In this document: piece after piece, positions 10,916-22,590 of the stretch
How the letters are laid out: every line of letters starts with the position of its first letter
Position numbering within the stretch: position 1 is the first letter of the stretch
NCBI RefSeq assembly: GCF_014805685.1
Contig: NC_060896.1
Location: 12,605,389 to 12,669,388, forward strand
From: Silurus meridionalis
Taxonomy: Eukaryota > Chordata > Actinopteri > Siluriformes > Siluridae
Reading direction: 5' to 3'
Length of the DNA: 64,000 nucleotides
Notes under the pieces: model-generated
The model's database searches: none
Told to the model about the DNA's origin: nothing
What the model saw: only the letters and a program-made list of their open reading frames with translations
Position numbers and translations under genes: made by a program

Positions 10916-11292
10916 CATAGCGAGGAATGTTAGGAAAAGTATGCATCGCATACGGGTCTCCCAGGACCTGGACACCTCGGTGTGCAGGTCAGGGAAGGCG
11001 CTGAGGCTGTGACACGAGGCGCAGGAAATGCTCATCCAGCTAACTGGGTGCGCGCTGCTTCTGCTCCTCGACCGGACAAGCTAGCTCGAGCTTGGACACG
11101 GAGAGCGCTCTCAGAGGAGGAAGAAATACAGAGCACCGCGTTACAGAAGGAACCTGCCAAACGAGCGCTCTCCCCGGGGACTGGGAGCTCGGCCAGCAGC
11201 CGGGAGCACATAGCCACACGGCTAAAATGCTAATATCCGATTAGACAACGCAGGAGCGTTCCCACTCAGCTTGAAGTTCCCGGATGGGGAAC

Positions 11293-12000
11293 ACATAGAC
11301 CCCTTTACAATCGAAATACCAGCTTGGACGCAATCTACCTCTGCAAGACTTTGCACATATCTTTCTATGATGTTACATTACACACTGCACATTTTATACA
11401 TGCACACATTTCTGTTTCTTGCATTTGCACTATTATAACTTTGTACATGTGTAATATATATCTTGTATCTTGATTCCTGTCTTTTATTTATACCATAGGC
11501 TGGTTGGAGCAAGAAAAAACAGTGAAGGTAATGGTGTTACTATAAACACTTTCATTTTACATTATAGTATGTGTTTGCATATAGTGTCATTTGTGTTTTG
11601 TATGTCATTTTGACTTCACCAGATCCTTATAAAATAATTTTTGGTTTGTCTAAACGTCAGTAAACACTCAGAAGAGATATATAGCTACACGGGTATGTAA
11701 ATGTTTGTTGATGTAAGGATGGTCAGATCCTTTTATGATTCCAGACCCCAAGAACTGCTATGCAACTTCATGAGGCCAGACAATAACCATTTGAATTTTG
11801 AATTAAAAACAGTGGATGTAATGTTGTTACTATAAACACTTTCATTTTACATTATTATTAAAAGAACTTCCATGCAACAAAACAATAAACTTTCTAATCT
11901 GAGGAGAGGATCTCTTTAATCTGAGGAGAGAAAATCATCTGTTCAGCTGCCTTCTCACCCATCCTTGAGCCCCCTCTGTCCCTCCTGGGGAGATGACCGG
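11293..12000. other. No recognised gene; holds a 288-bp-spaced direct repeat
   Basis: About 50 bp recurs at 11516-11565 and 11804-11855 (AAAAACAGTG, TACTATAAACACTTTCATTT, TACATTA). Otherwise unassigned. Confidence 0.5.
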
Positions 12001-12670
12001 GTCATGGAAAGGTGACAGAAGTTCCCGGAATTCAAGCTCCTATACTTGTATAATGTAATAATTACATTTTAGAATATTATAAAATATGATCTCAGTCCCA
12101 TATCAGTAGAACAGACTTCAGGTTTGGGGAAATTCTGTCCTACTGACATAAGGGTTGCCCCTGAGAAGATCCTTATCAGGTGTTGGTTTTAATCTAGGTG
12201 ACATTTGGTTTTTAGGTCACCTCGTGTCTCAAGGAAGGGTTTACAAAGCTTTTATCACTTAATTTATGAGTTTTTATGATGGTTTGGGTATTTAAGAAAA
12301 TTTGGCGAAACACTTAGGGAAGCATTCTGTAGTCAGATCTTCCCACACAGTCTCGGTGTGTCTCTGTTGCCAGGTACAGTAACTCTTTAACAATTATTTA
12401 GTAAACTGCATTGCTCAACTATTTGGTTTTATACTGATCATGTTGTGTAACTTTTTCCTATTATTTGTTTTAGATGTGATATTTGTTTATTGATTATTGC
12501 CTGGCAAATAAATGTAAGCTTCTTGATTAACTCTGAAGTTTCCTGAAATCATTTATCTATTCATCTATTTGATTATGTAGTCTGGTGTTACCACAAATCT
12601 ATGACCAAACTGAAGGCTCATAAACGGATGGAGCATAGAGCACAATGTCTGGGACCTTCTGATTTCTGAC

Positions 12671-12988
12671 TATCACTGACTTAGCAAGTTATAACTAAGT
12701 GGCTTAATACATTATTCTTTATGCATGAGTAAGCAATGAGCGGCCTACTTAAAGAATATCAGTTTACCGTTATATCCTCTGACTAAGATACAGATTGGTG
12801 AGTTTGTGTCCGTGAGCATGTGTAGTGGCTATCACTGACTTAGCAAGTTATGACCAAACTAAATAAATTATTTTTTTTAAATGAGCAAGCATTGAGCGGC
12901 CAACTTAAAGAATGTTTAACATTATATCCTCTGACTAAGATTTCGGACTGGCCAATGTGCCTCCGTGAGCAGGTATCGTTAGCCAAGC
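12671..12988. repeat. Tandem duplication, two diverged copies of 159 bp
   Basis: The copies start TATCACTGACTTAGCAAGTT at 12671 and 12830. Shared words follow in order: GAGCGGCC, ACTTAAAGAAT, TTATATCCTCTGACTAAGAT and CCGTGAGCA. Copies differ by several substitutions and small gaps. Confidence 0.85.
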
Positions 12989-13519
12989 ACTAGGCTCTAA
13001 GCAACCAATAAGGTGATCAGCTTGAATTAGACATATTCAAGTTAAATCTTTATTATAAATTGGAGACAGATTATAGGTAAACATTTAATTCATGCAACAA
13101 ATTAATATCCATTTTAGTAATCCTTTACAGCAGTGCGAGAAAGATTAACACCCATCGTACCTTCACCCACACCAGTGGATTCTGTCGTGGGGCCATTGGG
13201 TGGGCAGCCTTACATTGATATTGATGGTATCTTTCATACATATGGCATTTCTAAACTTCTCTAACTCAGATTTGCAGGTCATGCTCTTGATTGAAAGTTT
13301 TTTGTCTAGTAACTTTCATGTAGATTTTGTCTATTCAAAATACAACAGCCAGACAGTTAATGGAAAGAAAATTGATCATACTACCACTAATCTTCAATTG
13401 ATGAAAAAAAATAAAGGCTCCTGGCTATATCTGTGGATTTCTCAAGTATTTACGATCAAGTGTTATTAGGGCTTATTTTTATTCTTTAGGTTTTGATTCA
13501 TTTTAATGTATTGTTGTGT

Positions 13520-13520
<1 letters not shown>
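12989..13520. other. No recognised feature
   Basis: The open frame at 13200-13469 (89 residues) has no motif I recognise. Confidence 0.4.

Positions 13521-13521
<1 letters not shown>

Positions 13522-13586
<65 letters not shown>
13522..13586. repeat. (AT)n microsatellite with short (CATA)n tail
   Basis: Pure AT tract, then three or four CATA-like units to about 13602. Confidence 0.96.
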
Positions 13587-13588
<2 letters not shown>

Positions 13589-14080
13589 GCATACATACAT
13601 ACATGTACATTTTGACTTCACTTGTCTTCTAATAAACCTTTAAGACATGTTGCCCAACACCTTTGGTCTTTAGTTGTTTGGTGTTTAGTTTCAGCATACT
13701 GCATGAGAACTGTTCCTGTTTTCACTTATTCAATTAAAGCATATATGACATGCAGCACACTTAATTATGCCTATTGTAAAGCATTGCGCTATTTCTCCTG
13801 CATTTTCAAAGAATTTCAAAATAAAAAGCAAAAAAATTACCCTATGCCTATCTTTGATTAAGTTTCTATTGAAGGCAGAAAAATATTCTAATAAAGAATG
13901 AAGGTAGGGGAAGAATAAGAGGCTGTGTGAAAGCAGGGAGATGACAGCTTTATCTTTCTCTCCTCCACACTGGCCTTGGGCTGTCTCTCTTGTTTGCTGA
14001 AGGTTGAGTCTTGGACTCGTTGAAAAGCGAGCAAACATAAGCGTCTGTTCCCAAGAGTGTTCGTGTGTCTCCTTTGTCCA

Positions 14081-14082
<2 letters not shown>

Positions 14083-14128
<46 letters not shown>
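14083..14128. repeat. (TG)n microsatellite
   Basis: Pure TG tract. Confidence 0.96.
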
Positions 14129-14129
14129 C

Positions 14130-14934
14130 GTGTGTATATAGTGCAACAGCCTTGCTGCCTCTGCAGTGGTGTACAGGAACAGGGTCCTCACATACAAGCA
14201 AAGCATTTGTGTTTGACCCATCTTATAAAAACATGTAAGAGTGCTCCCTGAAAAGCTATTCAGCCTACACCGCTGCAAAAACTCTGCTCAGTGCGGGCTC
14301 TGTCGCTGATGAGAAAAGCATATATATACCTCCCTTTATCTCTCATTCTTTATACTTTTCTTTTTTGTCATCCTCATCTTATGGCTTTCTCTGTCCTTCC
14401 ATCCCTGAAATGCTTTCTCTCTCTCTCTTCTTTTGTTTTATCTCTTTGCCTGTGTCTCCTTTTTCTAGGTTCAGATTTGTCTTTATACATTCCCAAAGAG
14501 CAAGCAGACAGGGTCTTGTCATCTCAAAGGTTATGCAGCTAATAGAAGCCCCATTGGATGTGAAATTGTATAACTTGTCTGAGGGAAGATGTCTATTTTC
14601 TCACCTCAGCTCTAGCGTTGCAGTGTCTGGCCCCCTTTTTCTTTTTTTTTTTTCAAATGAACACCGATTCGAAAAAGACTGATGTAAGCAGGAGCTTCTG
14701 TTAGTCTAAGATAAAGTATCTAATATTAAAGCAATAGGCCAGAAAACCTATAGCTTGTCACCACAGACTTTTTTATCACCAGCATTGTCGCCTACGTCAT
14801 CATCACCCACTTTATCTATGCTAATGATCTGGATTTGTGGTTTATGATAGCCTGACACTGACACATTTGTTTACATAAAGGGGATTTTTTTTGTTAATTG
14901 TGTCATACTAAGCTTGAAAGAAAGACAGAAAGAA

Positions 14935-14940
<6 letters not shown>
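14130..14940. other. No recognised gene
   Basis: Pyrimidine-rich sequence (14330-14470) and unassigned single-copy-looking sequence. Confidence 0.4.

Positions 14941-14942
<2 letters not shown>

Positions 14943-14994
<52 letters not shown>
14943..14994. repeat. (GT)n microsatellite
   Basis: Pure GT tract. Confidence 0.96.
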
Positions 14995-14997
<3 letters not shown>

Positions 14998-15316
14998 TTT
15001 GTGTCTGGCTACAGTACATCTCTCAGAAATTGAAAATACTTGAGTAATTGTACTTGGGTTCTACACTTAAGCATTATAGTTAACTTGAATATTATTGAAT
15101 TGATATTTTAAAAAAATATTTTTTTAGACTACTTGTTGCAAAACCTGAAGGTCTCTTCTCTTCTCATCTAGTTAATGATTGTATACTATACTCGATCAGT
15201 CCAATGGCCTCATTATTCATTCATAGCATTTTATCAAATTTACCAAGTAGTAAGACATCTATCAGGAATAATGGCAGCTATTCATCTGTAGTGATCTTTT
15301 TATGCTACATAAAGAG

Positions 15317-15324
<8 letters not shown>

Positions 15325-15391
<67 letters not shown>
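15325..15391. repeat. (TA)n microsatellite, left half of a split tract
   Basis: This TA tract ends exactly where a Tigger-like element begins and resumes at 15953-16013 on the other side. Confidence 0.95.
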
Positions 15392-15394
<3 letters not shown>

Positions 15395-15949
15395 TGGAAC
15401 CCGGTTATGTCGATGTCCTAGGGGGTTGCCAAAAAGCAAGTGTTTTTGGAGGGTTTTTTTACACAACAGCGTTGACGCGATTTGTTTGATGAAGGCATGC
15501 TATAAAAATGTACATACAGTACATGTTTGTTAACTGTCAGGAATCCACCTGCCACGCCCCCTTCGGCATGGCAGGTGCTTTCTCGGCCGCTTTCTCTGAA
15601 GCTCCCGGCTTCAATCGCGCACACCTGGGGCTCGTTTATCATCATCACCAGCTCCTATTTAAACTTCCACACTCTCACCGTCCGTTATTGTTGGTATATG
15701 TTGGTTCACGACGGTCGTTGTTATCGCTCATGCGTATCCCGGTACGTGCCTTCCCACTGGCACTCTCTCAACGGCTGCGCTTTGCGGATATCCCCGATCC
15801 TGCCATAAATAAGACATAAAATTGCCATAAATAAGTCGACATAACCATTAAAAAATGCTTAGACTAAGCGAGAATTTGACGGTTCCACTTCAAAAACGTC
15901 GACTTAATAGGGTTGTCGAGTTAACCGAGGTCGAGATTAGTGGGTTCCA

Positions 15950-15952
<3 letters not shown>
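15392..15952. mobile_element. Tigger-like non-autonomous DNA transposon, copy 1 (561 bp)
   Basis: The termini are inverted: CAGTGGAACCCGGTTATGTC at 15392 and, read from the other strand, CAGTGGAACCCACTAATCTC at 15952. A TA lies on both sides, the target used by the Tc1/mariner/pogo superfamily. There is no transposase frame. The centre (about 15535-15815) is not shared base for base with the related copy at 26021-26775. It contains CTCCTATTTAAAC followed about 20 bp on by CCGTCCGTTATTG, which resembles an LTR promoter. The inner edges are shared with copy 2 (GGAGGGTTTTTTTACACAAC, GCGATTTGTTTG, TTAAAAAATGCT, GAGAATTTG). Confidence 0.85.

Positions 15953-16013
<61 letters not shown>
15953..16013. 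repeat. (TA)n microsatellite, right half of the split tract
   Basis: Continues the tract interrupted by the transposon. Confidence 0.95.
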
Positions 16014-16016
<3 letters not shown>

Positions 16017-16159
16017 CGAAGTGCAATAAAGTGCATTAATGCATTAGTAATGAAGTCAAGACCAACAAAGATTGGTCATAGAGACTGAATGGTGTTTTTT
16101 TTCCAGGTATAAATGACTTAATTAAATCAATTAAAAACATAAGATTTTTAGCAATTATG

Positions 16160-16383
16160 GTTTGAACATGTGCAGAGGAGGGACATGGGGTATATTGGTA
16201 GGAGAATGATGAGGATGGAGCCACCAGGAGGGAGGAAAAGAGGAAGACCAAAGAGGTTTATGGATGTGGTGAAGGAAGACATGCATATAGTTGGTTTGAA
16301 GAGGCAGAAGTACAGGGTAGTGTGGAGACTGATGATCCGCTGTAGTGACCCCTAATGGGAGCAGCCGAAAAAGCAGAAGAATT
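16160..16383 (+). pseudogene. RTE-like LINE ORF2 C-terminus and 3' end
   Basis: The plus strand reads HVQRRDMGYIGRRMMRM, then GRKRGRPKRFMDVVKEDM. This is the small basic tail found at the C-terminus of many LINE polymerases (H.RR....GR, GRP..R, D..K.D). It is followed by the 3' tail TGATCCGCTGTAGTGACCCC, TAATGGGAGCAGCCGAAAAA. The same segment is at 62630-62862 (plus) and 40522-40665 (minus). The RTE clade is from memory. Confidence 0.75.
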
Positions 16384-16389
16384 TTTTTT

Positions 16390-16731
16390 AGCAATTAGAA
16401 GTGATAACTGCTTAACATTTTTGCTGGATAGTGTTTAATGATGTTTAAATAAATTCTATTTTAAACCATTCAAAGTATAATTTTTCTGTAATTTTATTAC
16501 CACCTTTTTATGTTCTGGAAATCAAGAAAGACTAAAGACAGATCAATGGTGAATAATGAAAAATACTTAAGGAGATATTTTGTGTCGTTTAGATTTTATT
16601 ATGACAAGATTTCATAGTTAAAACGCATTTAGATCTACAGTAATACAAGTAAAATAGTAGCCAAGAATTATATCAGAAAATATTTTATTGTGGTTACTAT
16701 ATTTCTCTTTAGCAGTTTAACCTTACTGTCT
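16390..16731. other. AT-rich, no recognised feature
   Basis: Nothing identifiable between the LINE tail and the hAT MITE. Confidence 0.4.
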
Positions 16732-16739
16732 GTCTAGAT

Positions 16740-16914
16740 CAGGGATGCACACACTTTTTCATCATGCAAGAAACTTAGAAAATGACCAAGTCAAAATTAT
16801 CTACCTACTATAAAAATGCATAAGTAAATATCTCATTTTTTAATGTCATGCGATCTACCAACACTTCCTTTGCGATCGATCGGTAGATCATGATCGACGT
16901 ATTGGGCACCCCTG
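16740..16914. mobile_element. hAT-type MITE, 175 bp, with 8-bp target duplication
   Basis: The ends are CAGGGATGCACACAC and, on the other strand, CAGGGGTGCCCAATACG. The 8-bp GTCTAGAT is repeated exactly on both sides (16732-16739 and 16915-16922). CAGGGGT ends with an 8-bp duplication are typical of hAT elements. The right part contains GCGATCGATCGG. There is no coding capacity. Confidence 0.85.
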
Positions 16915-16922
16915 GTCTAGAT

Positions 16923-17940
16923 CATACAAGCAAATGATACTGCTAGCATACACAGTGTGGATCACTTCTAAAAATTTAATAAACCAAAGATTTTAAATTT
17001 TTAACTATTTAATATCTAATATATTAGTATTCTAGTTCAGTATTTTAATGATGCATATTCATGTTGATTACAGTATTTTTCCCTTATCCTTGCCATCTTT
17101 TGATGTTTTCATGATAACTGCACAGAATGTCAGAAAGTCTGAATTATTTAAATGCAGTAGGGAGATTAAATATTTATTCTAATTATTTATTATCTTGTTC
17201 TTGCTTCTTGCTCTTTCGCACAAACAAAATGGATTTCAATAATTCACAATAAATACCTGTGTGCTTTTACCGCACAGGTCTCTAGTAAAGAAAATATGTT
17301 TAGCATGTTGTTATTCAAAGGAAATTTGATTTTGGATCAAATGATTTTTGTCATGGATGACAGGATTTATACCTCACAGCAACAGCGTAAATAAAGCTCT
17401 AATCACTTTTTAATTGTTGATGCAGAATGGGCCACTGCACAGACATACCTACAGCTTCCTTCTTTCTCTCTCACTCGCTCTCTATCTTCTGCCAAACCTT
17501 TAAAATCTATGTGTAAACATTCATAGGCCTAATCAGAGCCTCACACATGCAGCCTTAAGCATTCACACAGAAGAATGTGACAAGCGTCTTCCTCTCTGCT
17601 TCTCACCTTTTTCCTCGCACCCCAGCTCAGCGAGTGTGTGATGAGGATTCTGCTGCATAGCAGATCCAGAACCAGCAGGGGAGATGCCTCAGTGCGTCAT
17701 GTAAATTAAATAGATTTTGCCATTAATGGTACGGATATAGCTATTGTTAGTGTATGTTCTCAAAACAGATCACTGGTTAAAAGAACAGAGAATTTGAATA
17801 GAGGCAATAGTATGAGCTACAATTAGGTATAAATCTATATAACAATAATAAACTCTATTATAATGTTCTCAAATCATTTCTGCCTTATTTAATGTTTGTC
17901 ATTAAAATGCCATTTCGTCATCAATCACTGGGAATTAAAT
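16923..17940. other. No recognised gene or repeat
   Basis: Mostly single-copy-looking sequence. A pyrimidine tract at about 17457-17490 and nothing further that I can name. Confidence 0.4.
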
Positions 17941-17949
17941 CATTCATAC

Positions 17950-18330
17950 AATTTATGGCCAAACCTTTGCGGACTCCTGACCATTAAACCCATATATGCA
18001 TGACTAATATAAAGTTGCTGCTTCCGTTATCACTGTGATCCAGTGAACAGATTCATATTTCTGAAAAAAGGATTGATAGATTTTGAAGAGTGGATGTAGG
18101 GATTTCTGCCAATTCAGCCAAAAGGATTTGTGAGGTTGGGCACTGATGTCTGGTGGAAAGGTCTAGTACAGAGTCAGCATTCCGATTCATCCCAAATGTG
18201 TTTAGTGATATTCAGGTCAGTGTTAGACAACTTGAATTCTTTTACACCAAATGTGGCGTGTCTTTGGGTACAGACGCATTGTCATGCTGAAACATAATTG
18301 AGGCCATTCTATACAATTGTTTTGTGTGTA
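17950..18330 (-). pseudogene. Tc1-like transposon relic
   Basis: The left edge ATTTATGGCCAAACCTTTGC resembles the ATATGGCCAAA terminal repeat of a common fish Tc1-like family. Inside, on the minus strand, TTTCAGCATGACAATGC corresponds to the FQHDNAPVH region that carries a catalytic aspartate. Blocks matching this family also occur at 31360-31785, 51690-52137 and 53586-53960. Confidence 0.65.
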
Positions 18331-18419
18331 GTGTTTCCACCATTTTGAGATGGCCCACTGAAGATTTCTATTGATCAGGTATCATAATTTTGTCTATGAT
18401 GTATTATGTCTTATAATGT

Positions 18420-19372
18420 ATGTACAGTATATACAAATTCAAGCAAACTGTGGATGAAAAAGCAAGTAGTGTCATTAGGAGTTTAAATGCTCTTTTTTAC
18501 AAATCTTTTCTAACTTGTAAGTCACAGTGTAGAGTACATGCCTTCCCTAACAATTATTATTTATTAATCCTATTGTTAGTAGTACAGGGTGTCAGAGAAT
18601 TCTCAATGAATATTGGACTGTATATGATAACACCACATCTGTTGTGCCTTTGCTAGTTTGGTCTTAGTTTTTAGATGGCCTGCAACACTTTTAGTGTTCT
18701 CTGAATCAGATAATAAGTTTGTCAACCGTGTAGTGTGTGAGGTGCTTGCCATGTTTCCTGTTAAAGTTTATCACAACCTTGCTACAACTTCCTGCCACGA
18801 GAGTGATTTCAATATGTTCTTTTTTAAAGGCTGTATAAAAATAATCTATAATAATATAAACTAAATATAAATAATTTAGACAAAAAGTGTTAATGTCCCA
18901 GTAATGCCTTAAAAGTGCTTCCTTGGTGTCAAATGGAAATTTGACTGGAAGTGCACAAACATGTTTGGAGTTTGAATGCGCTCTGTTAGCATACAGTCTG
19001 CATGCCACACAGAAGCTTCTACCAACCTGCCATCACACAACACAAAAGATGTGGATTTATCTTTTGAATTCTACCCGGCCTCTATGTTCGCCTCCTGGTT
19101 CAAGGTAAACTGAGTTGCCATGGTTGCGCTCGCCAGCTCACTCTACCTCCTTGGACCTTTCAGTGCATTTTTTTCTTCTTCTCACATTTCTTTCTGTTCT
19201 CAAGGGCATTTCTGTAATAGCTTAGAGTGAGAGACCAAAGACTTTGTAACAAACAGCTCGAACAGCATTCATACACTTACTGAGTCCAGAACTATGAAAG
19301 AAGATGCAGTAGAGCAAACTTTATTCCACTTTCATTCTTTGTACTTGAGTGTACGTGTATATGTATATATGA
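18420..19372. other. No recognised gene
   Basis: Short open frames only, without motifs. Confidence 0.4.

Positions 19373-19458
<86 letters not shown>
19373..19458. repeat. (GT)n microsatellite
   Basis: Pure tract with a short degenerate end. Confidence 0.97.
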
Positions 19459-19459
<1 letters not shown>

Positions 19460-20450
19460 TGAGAGTGTGTGAGCATGTGTGCATGCATACGTGTGTGTCT
19501 AAGTGAGTTTCTTGCTGGAACATAGGCTCTCTGACTCAGTTTGACCTTTCCTCATTAATCTCCTCTAGAGAGGAGATGAGCAGCATTAATCTCTAGCCTG
19601 GTGGGAACTTCTCGCTAATACCCACTGAACTGACCACAGGCCCACCACAGCCAGCAAACCCCACTGCTCACTGCAGAACTATCTTTCCCCAGAGATTTGG
19701 CCAGCACCAGATTCAGATAAAGTCTTTGCTCCTGTGAGACTCTGTCTCTGCCAGCAGCCCCGACATCATCAGGCCATATTTGGACATGCTTCCCTAGATT
19801 ATGCATAAGAACAGCCAAATACACTGCAGCAAACATCTGTGCCAACAGAGCTTGTGCCCGTACATAGGATTTACTAACCAAAAGGCTCAACTTGTGTTGC
19901 TCTCTTTAGAAGCAAGACAACTGACACGCAAAAGGCCAGCTGTCTCTTTTTACACAAAAGATTTCTGCCATTTCTTTGAGCCAACAGACTGTATGTCAGT
20001 CAGTCATGTTTAAAGTAGTCAGATGTCATCTTGTTTATGAGCAACTGCCAAATGTATTAACATTTTTAGCTTAATTACATATTACCATTAAGATTCTGGT
20101 TTGCGAAATACAGAATTTAAGCTGCACCATTGTAATGCTTCTTCTCTGTTGTTTGGACTTAATGAGATAATGAGAGCGGCATTTTAAATTACAATTACAA
20201 TTGATTATAAAAAGCCAGGTTGTATTGCTGGCAGTCACGTCATACATAAAAAAAGAATTAAACAAATTCCTATACATTCTTTTTCACAATTTTTACAGTC
20301 TAAAAACATTTTGTATACATTTAACTCTTTTAAGTGGATTACTTTTAGAACATAAATCACACAATATGCCTTAAAGTGGTAGTTTCTGTGTACCATATAC
20401 ATTTGCACAATAAATCCAGTGGTATTAATTTAATAATGAATTCATATTCA
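19459..20450. other. No recognised gene
   Basis: An open minus frame at 19615-19890 has no recognised family. Unassigned sequence. Confidence 0.4.
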
Positions 20451-20454
20451 TGTT

Positions 20455-20710
20455 ATGGGCACCACTTTGACTCAAGGCTCCTGGATTCCATCCTAAACTC
20501 AGGTCACTCTCTGAGTGAATTTTTTCATGTTCTCCCCATGTCCATGCTTTTTGTCTGGGTTCTTTGCTTTCACTGCACCTTTTGGGGAAAATGTAAACAA
20601 AAGATGTCACACGGAACATTGTCGAATCTAAATTGTCTCTAGTCAGGAATAAATGTGTGTAAATGGTGCTATATGATAAACTATCATTCCATTCATAGTG
20701 CATTTGAGCC
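20455..20710 (-). repeat. Widespread teleost dispersed repeat, class not assigned
   Basis: Blocks CTCCTGGATTCCATCCTAAA, TCATGTTCTCCCCATGTC, AATCTAAATTGTCTCTAG and ATAAACTATCATTCCATTC match in order a very common fish repeat. Related blocks occur at 21750-21860, 46185-46320, 48940-49020 and 56075-56300. Confidence 0.6.
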
Positions 20711-20959
20711 TCACTAATAGAATACATTAGACAGACTCTGAATCCAGCAAAAGAAAGATAAGTTGATTACTCAGGCTGAATGAATGTTCATTTGTGATAG
20801 TGTTGATATTCAGTCAAGCATTTACACCATTTGCAAAGACATTGTTTTTTCTGAACAGATTGAGGGCTCTGCAGGTCTGTACAGTTGTGCATGGCTAGGT
20901 ATTGCTTAAATTTAAGCAGCTAATAGTATTTTGCACACTGTAATAAATGAACCAGCATT

Positions 20960-21740
20960 CTCTGTTGTTAAAACATTTTACCGTCGACATCTGTGAAATC
21001 ATGCTGTCAGTCTGGGAGACTCCATATGAGCTCTTCAGTCTCTGGCTGGTCCTGTCCTGCTGTCTTTGCTGGCAAACCCTCTCCTCATTATCACCTACAT
21101 CTATCTTTACTAATCTTGTAATTAGTACCCACAGACCCTGTACTAGGCAAATACTGAAAGTTTTTTGGTTCCTGAGGTGTTACTCTTTATGTTCCTAATT
21201 ATTATTCGATTAGCCACCATATGTATCTATGTTGTTCTTGATCATGCCTTTGAGTAGACATCTCTTTCTGGTGAACCTTAGCAATTTAATTACTGCATGA
21301 ATCTTTGTAGGAACCTCTCTGAACAAGACAACATGGACAGCTGTTTGATTTTAAAGCCAAAATCCATGGCCTGCTGATGGACTAATTTGGCCACATTTCT
21401 TTTACCTGTTACATTTCACTTAGAAATGCAACTACAATAGTTCTTTGTTTGTTTTATTCCTTTTATTTATAAGTTGCATGCTGTTGCATGCTGTTGAAAA
21501 TTTTTCATTAATGTAATAACAGTGAAAAAAAACTCTCTCTGATACAAAGTTGGTTGATTATTTTTTTCATATGTTAAATTGCCACACATGGCAAACTGGC
21601 TGCTGGTGTTCAGCAAGTGTTCTTTGCAAAACCTTGGAGTAAGGATAAAATAAAATATATTATATATATTTTATATTATATGTATATTTATATTTTGTGT
21701 GTGTTTGCTGTTTCAACAAATGTATTATTTTTCTTTATGT
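20960..21740. other. No recognised gene
   Basis: Unassigned sequence between repeat copies. Confidence 0.4.
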
Positions 21741-21749
21741 ATGTCAAAT

Positions 21750-21860
21750 TTAAGTAACTTCACACTGTGAATGTGTGTGCATTGTGCCCTAAGATAAACT
21801 GTTGTCCCATTCATGTTGTTTTTCTGCCTCATGCCCAGTGTTCTCTGGTTAAACTCATAA
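21750..21860 (-). repeat. Same dispersed repeat family, short 3' portion
   Basis: Contains TGTGTGCATTGTGCCCTA, AACTGTTGTCCCATTCA and CTGCCTCATGCCCAGTGTTC in the expected order. Confidence 0.55.
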
Positions 21861-22582
21861 TTCAGAGCAAATCCAGGAAAATGTGTTTATAGTATAGAAA
21901 TGAATAACCGAAGCAAGGTGCAGTGGTAATTTGTGTCTAATTATGTGTTTGCTATTCTTTGTATTTTTTTTGCACTCACGCCACAGACGCATCATAGCAA
22001 ATCTAGTCTGCCAAAACCAAAACTAAATACATTCCATTCTTATACACAAATGCTTGCTAACTCCTTTGCTTGCTAACACACGTATACTAATATACTAATG
22101 TACTAATACTTCGTTACTGTTCTTAAATAGATTTTTCTGGAATCAGTACTTTACTTCACTGTTTATTTTCCGGGCAACTTTTTACATAAAACTCATAAAA
22201 TCTTTTACACAAATATCTGTGCTTTCTACTTTTTGCATTTTCAAACCAAGCTCATTACTTTAGTTTTAATCTATTTGATGACATGAGCAATATTTTTTTT
22301 TTTCGTATTGTGTGCTGTTTTTAGCCCATCAACCTATTTCTTGACATTGTGCAGCTTTTTCAACCTCCCACTGGTGTATCATTTCCTAGCTATTTCCACA
22401 CACCACAGATGTAGGCTACCCTATGAAGCTAACAATGAGCAAGAAGGCAACAAGAAGGGGGGAAACGTGGATGAGACAGAGGGAGTTAGCAATGTAAACA
22501 TGACTGAGAACAGAGACATTCCAGATCACCTGCCCATCATCATCTTTTCTCTTCCTGGATACATTCATTAGAAAACAAATTT
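21861..22582. other. No recognised gene
   Basis: AT-rich; the plus open frame at 22308-22571 has no motif. Confidence 0.4.
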
Positions 22583-22590
22583 GTATTAAT

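Larger units (their letters stand above)
8759..11292 (-). mobile_element. DIRS-type retrotransposon copy C, internally deleted, both outer ends present
   Basis: The outer ends are GTCTCTAGGTTACATATG at 8759 and a GAAGTTCCCGGATGGGGAAC end at 11292. Each is bounded by AAC (8756-8758 and 11290-11292). Minus-strand order is: remnant right inverted repeat, gag (about 11230-9740), post-RNase H pol block, recombinase N-terminus, recombinase C-terminus, internal complementary region (8987-9062), left inverted repeat (about 8801-8935). All of RT, RNase H and the centre of the recombinase are gone. The short remaining right inverted repeat (about 11243-11292) lacks most of the sequence present in copies A, D and F. 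A LINE-type 3' tail is inserted in gag at 10797-10915. Confidence 0.87.

Noticed and set aside
13730..14278. 182-residue minus-strand open frame
   Set aside because: It runs through the (CA)n tract and shows no domain; a chance frame.
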